DNA from: Nocardia arthritidis
GTDB lineage: Bacteria; Actinomycetota; Actinomycetes; Mycobacteriales; Mycobacteriaceae
Direction: 5' to 3'
DNA length: 64,000 nt
Assembly (NCBI RefSeq): GCF_011801145.1
Contig: NZ_CP046172.1
Span: forward strand, 2,480,001-2,544,000
Under the pieces are notes generated by a model that worked only from the letters and a program-made list of their open reading frames with translations, was not told where the DNA came from and searched no databases. The position numbers and the translations under genes were made by a program. This document shows, piece after piece, positions 59,615-64,000 of the stretch (within the stretch, counting starts at the first letter, position 1; the number at the start of each line of letters is the position of its first letter).

Positions 59615-60698
59615 GCTGCGTGTGGAGGATCTGCCGGACCTCGCCCGGGGCGCCGCGCTACTCGGCACCGGCGGCGGGGGCGATCCCTACCTGGGCTGGA
59701 TGATGGTGCGGGAGGAGTACCGGCGCGGGCGCACCGTCGAATTGGTCGACCCGGAGGAGATCGCGGGTGACACGCTGGTGATTCCGACCGCGGGCATGGG
59801 CGCGCCGACCGTGCGGATCGAGAAGCTGCCGCGCGGCACCGAGGCGGCCGCGGCCCTGCGCGCACTGGAGCGCCACCTCGGCCGGCGCGCCGACGCCACC
59901 ATGCCGCTCGAGTCCGGCGGCTCCAATTCGATGGTTCCGCTGCTGGTCGGCGCGCAGCTCGGGCTGCCGGTGGTGGACGCGGACGGTATGGGCCGGGCCT
60001 TTCCGGAATTGCAGATGGTGACGTTCGCCGTGTACGGAATTCCCGGTTCCCCCATGGCATTCAGCGGTGCGCACGACGAACACGGCATCATCGACACCGG
60101 CGCCGACAATCGCAGGCTCGAGCGGCTCGCGCGCGCCGTCACGGTGCGGATGGGCGGTACGGCCAATATCGCGCACTATTCGATGAGCGGTGCGCAGGTG
60201 CGGCGCACCGCGATCCGCAACACCCTCACCCTGGCCCTGCGGGTCGGCCGCTGCCTGCGCGAGAGTCGCGACCGGCATCGAGATCCGTTGCAGGAGTTGA
60301 CGGCACTGTTCAAGGAGACCGACTATGGTTATGCCGCGCCGGTTTTCACCGGTCGCATCATCGATGTGGAGCGCGCGACCGTCGGGGGATTCGCCCGAGG
60401 TAAGGCGCTGATCAAGTCGTTCGGCGGTGATTCGGTGCTGGAGTTGACTTTTCAGAACGAGCACCTTCTCGCCCGCATCGATGGCCGCGTGAGAGTTGTT
60501 GTGCCAGACCTCATTACGGTGCTCAATGCGGAGACCGCGGAGCCGATCACGACCGAGGCGCTGCGCTTCGGCCAGCGGGTGACGATCTACGCGATCTCCG
60601 CGCCGCCGATCATGCGTACACCCGCCGCGCTGGCCGTATTCGGCCCGCGCGCATTCGGATTCGAGCTCGACTTCCGATCGGTCGAGGAACTGACGTGA
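59604..60698 (+). CDS. DUF917 / S-methyl-thiohydantoin desulfurase-family protein, copy 1
   Basis: A 364-residue DUF917 protein, a family now named S-Me-THD. It has LPDLARGAALLGTGGGGDPY, GAPTVRIEKLPRG, ESGGSNSMVPLLVGAQLGLP, VVDADGMGRAFPELQMVT and a C-terminal beta domain (NEHLLARIDGRVRVVVPDL, ITVLNAETAEPI). ATG 59604 lies inside the HyuA end and the stop overlaps the next GTG (GTGA), so it is translationally coupled on both sides. Probably acts with HyuA on (thio)hydantoin-type rings. Confidence 0.9.
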   Translation: MGRELRVEDLPDLARGAALLGTGGGGDPYLGWMMVREEYRRGRTVELVDPEEIAGDTLVIPTAGMGAPTVRIEKLPRGTEAAAALRALERHLGRRADATMPLESGGSNSMVPLLVGAQLGLPVVDADGMGRAFPELQMVTFAVYGIPGSPMAFSGAHDEHGIIDTGADNRRLERLARAVTVRMGGTANIAHYSMSGAQVRRTAIRNTLTLALRVGRCLRESRDRHRDPLQELTALFKETDYGYAAPVFTGRIIDVERATVGGFARGKALIKSFGGDSVLELTFQNEHLLARIDGRVRVVVPDLITVLNAETAEPITTEALRFGQRVTIYAISAPPIMRTPAALAVFGPRAFGFELDFRSVEELT

Positions 60699-61822
60699 TC
60701 ACCGGCAAGCTCGGTCCCGACGATGTGGACGCATTGCAGCGCGGGGCGAGCCTGCTCGGCTCCGGCGGCGGAGGCGATTCCCACCTGAGCGCGCTGTGGT
60801 TGAGCACCGAACTCGCTTCCGGGGCCGAGGCCAGGTTGATCGGCATCGACGAACTCGATCAGGGCTGGGTCCTCGTGCTGTGCGCATTCGGGTCGACCGC
60901 GTCGGTGGCCATCGAAAAGCTGCCCGCCGGAGACGAATTGCGCCGCTGCGTCAGCACCGCTGAGCGGCAACTCGGTGTCGCGGTGGACGCCATCGGCGTG
61001 GTCGAGATCGGCGGTAGCAACGCGCTGGTTCCGTTCATCGCCGCCGCGCAAACCGGTAAGCCGGTGGTCGACGGCGATCTGATGGGCCGGGCGTTTTCCC
61101 GGCTCGACCAAACCGTATTCACCGCAGCCGAACTCACCGGTGCGTGGGTGAGTGCCGAGGCGCACGGCGCGGCCGTCATCGTCGACGGGGTGGACGCCCG
61201 GACCGCTGAGCGGGTCATGCGCGGTGCGCTCACCGGGTTGGGCGGTTGGGCGGTGCTGGCCTATCCGCCGATACCCGCGCAGATATACCGGAATGTTGCG
61301 CTGCCGGGCACAGTGGCCGAGGTCATCAGGCTCGGCCGTCGGCACCAGGAAGGCGAGGCCGCGGGGGACGACGGAAAGGCGTTGGCGGAGCGGCTCGGCG
61401 GCAATTTCCTGGGCCAGGGCACTGTGCTCGAGGTCTACCGTTACGAGGGGCGCGCCTTTGCCAGCGGCAGCGTCGCGGTGCAGACCGTTGACGAGCATGT
61501 GCTCACTCACACTCTCGGCTCCGCCTCCGATCATCCCCCTGTGCTGCGCGTCGAAATGCAGAACGAATACTCGATGGTCCTGCGGGACGGCGAGGTGGTC
61601 GTGACCACTCCGGACGTGATCTGCGTGCTCGACGCGCACACGCTGCGCCCGATCCAGACCGGGCAGGTGCGGCGCGGGCACGAGGTGGCGGTGCTGACCC
61701 TGCCGGTGCCCGATCGGCTCTGGCAACAAGACATTTTGGCTCGCATCGGACCACGCGCCCACGGCGTCGACGTGGATCCGGTTCGGGCGCAGGTGAGCCC
61801 ACCCAGGAGGCCTACACGGTGA
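60695..61822 (+). CDS. DUF917 / S-methyl-thiohydantoin desulfurase-family protein, copy 2
   Basis: A 375-residue paralogue of the preceding gene with the same landmarks (ALQRGASLLGSGGGGDSHLS, STASVAIEKLPAGD, EIGGSNALVPFIAAAQTGKP, VVDGDLMGRAFSRL, NEYSMVLRDGEVVVTTPDVI). The two differ enough to suggest a heteromeric pair or distinct substrates. GTG 60695 overlaps the previous stop by 4 nt, and its own stop overlaps the PucR start the same way. Confidence 0.9.
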   Translation: MITGKLGPDDVDALQRGASLLGSGGGGDSHLSALWLSTELASGAEARLIGIDELDQGWVLVLCAFGSTASVAIEKLPAGDELRRCVSTAERQLGVAVDAIGVVEIGGSNALVPFIAAAQTGKPVVDGDLMGRAFSRLDQTVFTAAELTGAWVSAEAHGAAVIVDGVDARTAERVMRGALTGLGGWAVLAYPPIPAQIYRNVALPGTVAEVIRLGRRHQEGEAAGDDGKALAERLGGNFLGQGTVLEVYRYEGRAFASGSVAVQTVDEHVLTHTLGSASDHPPVLRVEMQNEYSMVLRDGEVVVTTPDVICVLDAHTLRPIQTGQVRRGHEVAVLTLPVPDRLWQQDILARIGPRAHGVDVDPVRAQVSPPRRPTR

Positions 61823-63390
61823 AGACAACGCCCGGCCCAGTATCGCTGGTACAACTCGTGGCCCATCCGGAACTCGCAGCCGCGCGCGTTGTCGGCGGCC
61901 CCGTCACCGATACCGTGGTGCGCCGGGTGAACGTGCGCGCGGGCGTCGATGCCGCCGGGCTCGGCGTCGGCGACCTGATCGTGGTCACCGGGCTCGGCGA
62001 TTCGACAGGGTGGCAGGTCGAGGCCGGTATCCGCCGGTGCGCGCTGGCCGGTGTCGCCGGTCTGGTGCTGCCGGGCGGGCCGCACGGTCCGCTCGCCACC
62101 AGCGTGCTGCTCGCGGAGCGGCTCGGCCTGCCGCTCATCCTGCTGCCCGAGCAGGCCGGTGCGCACGACGTGGCTTTGCGTCTGGCGCAACTGGTTTCGA
62201 CGCCCGAGGTGGTGCGGGCCGAGCACATACTGCGCTTCCTGCGCCGGATCCACGGGCGGGCCGACAGCCTGAGCTCGGTGATCAAGGCCGCGTCGGAGGT
62301 GCTGCGCGCCCCGGTCAGCGCGCTGAGCCCGGATGGTGAACTCGTGCACGGCGACCATGCGCCCGCGCAGTTCCGGCGCGATCTCACGCTGCCACAGGTC
62401 GTCGTAGAGGATGCGATCACCTATGTGCTGCACCCTGTCAGCACAGGTTCGGCGCCGCTGTGGACGACCGCGGCGCTGTCGCGGCCCGCGCAGGCGATGG
62501 TCGAGATCGCGCAGGCGGTGCTGGCCACCGCAGAACCGTGGGTGCTGGCGTGGCTGGCCACCCAGCGCCTCGACGCCGAGCGCGATGCCCGCGCCCGCAC
62601 CACACTGCTGGCCGACCTGCTGCGCTTGCGCGAGGACGCGGGCCCGGTGCCCAGACACCGCGCCGCGATCCTGGGTTGGCGACTCGACGGCTGGCACACC
62701 GGTATCTACCTGCGCCGCCTCAACGAATCCCCGCACGACAACCTCGCCGACCGCGATGAGATGCTGCGCGCGCTCGACGACAACGAAATCAGCGGCCCCC
62801 TCGTCGAACAGTTCGACGGCTGGGTCGCCTGGCATACCACCAAGGACGAACCGTCACCCCAGACCGTCAACGGACTGCTCACCGCGGTGCGCCGGGCCCT
62901 GCTCCGCCTCGGCTCCCGCATCGAGATCGCCGCCGGTGTCGGCCGCAGCCACCCCGGCATCGGCGGCCTCGGCCGCACCGTCGACGAGGCCCGCGAGGCC
63001 GCCCTCTCCATCGATCCCACCACCCCGGATCTCGTCCAGGACACCGGAACTCGCGTCGCCCACATCGACACCCTCGGTGTCGGCCGCCTGGTCCGCGCCT
63101 GGACCCGCTCCCGCCCCGCCCGTGCCCTGGCCAACACCCTGCTCGCCCCCCTCGTCGACCAGGAACTCCTCCTCACCACCCTCGACGTCTACCTGGAACA
63201 CGAGTCCTCGGTAGTAGCCACCGCCAGCGCCCTCGGCCTGCACCGCAACACCGTCGCCGACCGCATCACCCGCACCCAGCGCCTCCTCGGCGTCAACCTC
63301 CGCGACCCCGACGACCGCCTGGCCGTCGAGTTAGCCTGCCGCACTTTGCGTCCCAACGTCCGCAAAACCCAACAACCATCGGCCGTTTGA
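61819..63390 (+). CDS. PucR-family transcriptional regulator
   Basis: A 523-residue regulator. The N-terminal purine-catabolism (PucR) sensor domain is at about 1-130 (SLVQLVAHPELAAARVVGGP, GVGDLIVVTGLGDS, LGLPLILLPEQ), a GGDEF-like middle region about 280-400, and a C-terminal HTH_30 (LLTTLDVYLEHESSVVATAS, then GLHRNTVADRITRTQRLLG). GTG 61819 has AGGAGG 8 nt upstream and overlaps the second DUF917 stop. Such regulators typically activate purine, allantoin or hydantoin utilisation, matching the operon it closes. Confidence 0.93.
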   Translation: MKTTPGPVSLVQLVAHPELAAARVVGGPVTDTVVRRVNVRAGVDAAGLGVGDLIVVTGLGDSTGWQVEAGIRRCALAGVAGLVLPGGPHGPLATSVLLAERLGLPLILLPEQAGAHDVALRLAQLVSTPEVVRAEHILRFLRRIHGRADSLSSVIKAASEVLRAPVSALSPDGELVHGDHAPAQFRRDLTLPQVVVEDAITYVLHPVSTGSAPLWTTAALSRPAQAMVEIAQAVLATAEPWVLAWLATQRLDAERDARARTTLLADLLRLREDAGPVPRHRAAILGWRLDGWHTGIYLRRLNESPHDNLADRDEMLRALDDNEISGPLVEQFDGWVAWHTTKDEPSPQTVNGLLTAVRRALLRLGSRIEIAAGVGRSHPGIGGLGRTVDEAREAALSIDPTTPDLVQDTGTRVAHIDTLGVGRLVRAWTRSRPARALANTLLAPLVDQELLLTTLDVYLEHESSVVATASALGLHRNTVADRITRTQRLLGVNLRDPDDRLAVELACRTLRPNVRKTQQPSAV

Positions 63391-63466
63391 GCCCGCCGCG
63401 TTGAGCCGGTTTGCGGGAGACGCCGCCGCCGTGTGGAAATGCCTGTGGCGGTGTCGATTTCGTCGA

Positions 63467-64000
63467 TCAGACGGTAGGAACCCGCCCGCGATCCGCCCAG
63501 GCGATGCCCCGGCGCTCGTAGGCGAAGAGGGTTTCGACGGTGTGGGCGACCTGGGGGCCGAGTTCGCGCTCGATCAGGTGCAGGGCCGCGTCGAGGCCGG
63601 AGGTGACGCCCGCGCCGCTGATCAGATCGCCGTCGTCGACCACCCGGGCGTCGATCCGGCGCGCGCCGGTGCTGTCCAGCAGCTCATTTCCGATGTGGTG
63701 GGTGGTCACCGGTCTGCCGTCGATCAGGCCCGCCATCGCCGGGATCAGCGAGCCGCCGCAGATCGTCATGACCAGCGTCTCCGGGCGGTCGAGCGCCGCC
63801 TTGATCAGGGCGGGCAGCTGGGTGCCGAGGGTACTGCCGAGAATTCCGGGGATCGTGCCCGCCAGTTCCTCCTCGGTGGTCTCCGCGCCGGTCGGCAGCG
63901 TGCCGCCCGCGCCGGGCACCAGGACCAGATCCGCGACGGCGGGGTCGAGGGCCGCGGTGGCCCGCAGGCTCAGGCCAGGAACTCCGCTCGGCACGTCGCG
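63467..64000 (-). CDS. DJ-1/PfpI-family protein (5' end outside window)
   Basis: About 178 C-terminal residues of a class I amidotransferase-like protein: DLVLVPGAGGTLPTG, the nucleophile elbow LVMTICGGSLIPAMAGLIDG with the conserved Cys, RPVTTHHIGNELLDSTGARR, and VVDDGDLISGAGVTSGLDAA ending in a His-rich-type LHLIERELG. It resembles isonitrile hydratase/ThiJ-like proteins and the sensor domain of GlxA regulators. No HTH follows, so it is a stand-alone enzyme-like protein. Convergent with the PucR gene. The start lies beyond base 64000. Confidence 0.85.
   Translation of the reverse strand, partial: RDVPSGVPGLSLRATAALDPAVADLVLVPGAGGTLPTGAETTEEELAGTIPGILGSTLGTQLPALIKAALDRPETLVMTICGGSLIPAMAGLIDGRPVTTHHIGNELLDSTGARRIDARVVDDGDLISGAGVTSGLDAALHLIERELGPQVAHTVETLFAYERRGIAWADRGRVPTV

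Noticed and set aside
58031..59668. 545-codon antisense frame over the HyuA-like gene
   Set aside because: Arg/Asp/His-rich shadow of a high-GC gene; plus strand has clear HyuA motifs.
1..64000. tRNA or rRNA genes, or an integration site at a tRNA
   Set aside because: By eye I found no cloverleaf with a TTCRANNC arm and no rRNA-like conserved stretch; a covariance-model scan would be needed to exclude one fully.

Overview
The window looks like chromosomal DNA of a high-GC mycolate actinomycete, most probably Nocardia or a close relative. The signs are a strong G/C third-position bias, an MCE-family gene, a LIP-type secretory lipase, a TAP-like lipoprotein hydrolase, a DUF574 methyltransferase divergent from an XRE/DUF5753 regulator, an ESX/WXG100-like protein and many small secreted proteins. 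The genus is an inference. I saw no rRNA, tRNA, CRISPR array or intact transposon.

1-10 kb is the right-hand part of a specialised-metabolite locus. It holds a DHA2-type MFS exporter, a macrolide-type glycosyltransferase, a group A flavin hydroxylase of the aromatic-polyketide type, a cytochrome P450 coupled to a short-chain dehydrogenase, a SARP activator, an LmbU-like regulator and a NUDIX hydrolase. No PKS or NRPS core is present, so any core genes must lie left of base 1. The P450 has an unusual I-helix. The SDR lacks the catalytic Tyr and changes codon usage abruptly mid-gene.

10-24 kb is a mixed chromosomal segment of divergent regulator/target pairs: GlxA-like/TetR, a DinB-fold maleylpyruvate isomerase-like protein with a MerR regulator and a clear MerR operator, and a DUF574 methyltransferase with an XRE regulator. 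It also has an ESX-like protein, DUF72, an LCM-type methyltransferase, an epimerase and secreted proteins. At 10.07-10.41 kb lies a collapsed, colinear copy of pieces of 13.2-17.4 kb, fused to the 3' end of an asparagine synthetase gene.

24-30 kb is a gene-poor accessory patch with decayed transposase ends, dispersed repeats, a transglutaminase-like protein, a small three-repeat protein, a phage-type hypothetical, a thioredoxin lacking its first active-site Cys and a membrane methyltransferase. 30-41 kb carries two membrane-transport genes, an XRE regulator, a glycine-rich exported protein, a lipoprotein hydrolase and a 1273-residue HTH-STAND-WD40 protein.

40-45 kb is a TetR gene and a two-gene ABC exporter sharing an 18-bp promoter motif, then a sugar-ketoreductase-like oxidoreductase. 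45.8-53 kb has a lipase, an orphan MCE protein, a VOC operon divergent from an SMR exporter and its TetR regulator (TGTACA-type operators between them), a winged-helix protein and a GNAT. At 53.3-54.7 kb an editing-domain-less threonyl-tRNA synthetase paralogue is preceded by a predicted leader peptide with three consecutive Thr codons and an intrinsic terminator, a threonine attenuator. After a GGDEF protein, 56.7-63.4 kb is a tightly coupled NCS1 permease, hydantoinase/oxoprolinase, two DUF917 (S-Me-THD) proteins and PucR operon, probably for (thio)hydantoin or related heterocycle use. A partial DJ-1/PfpI gene runs off the right edge.
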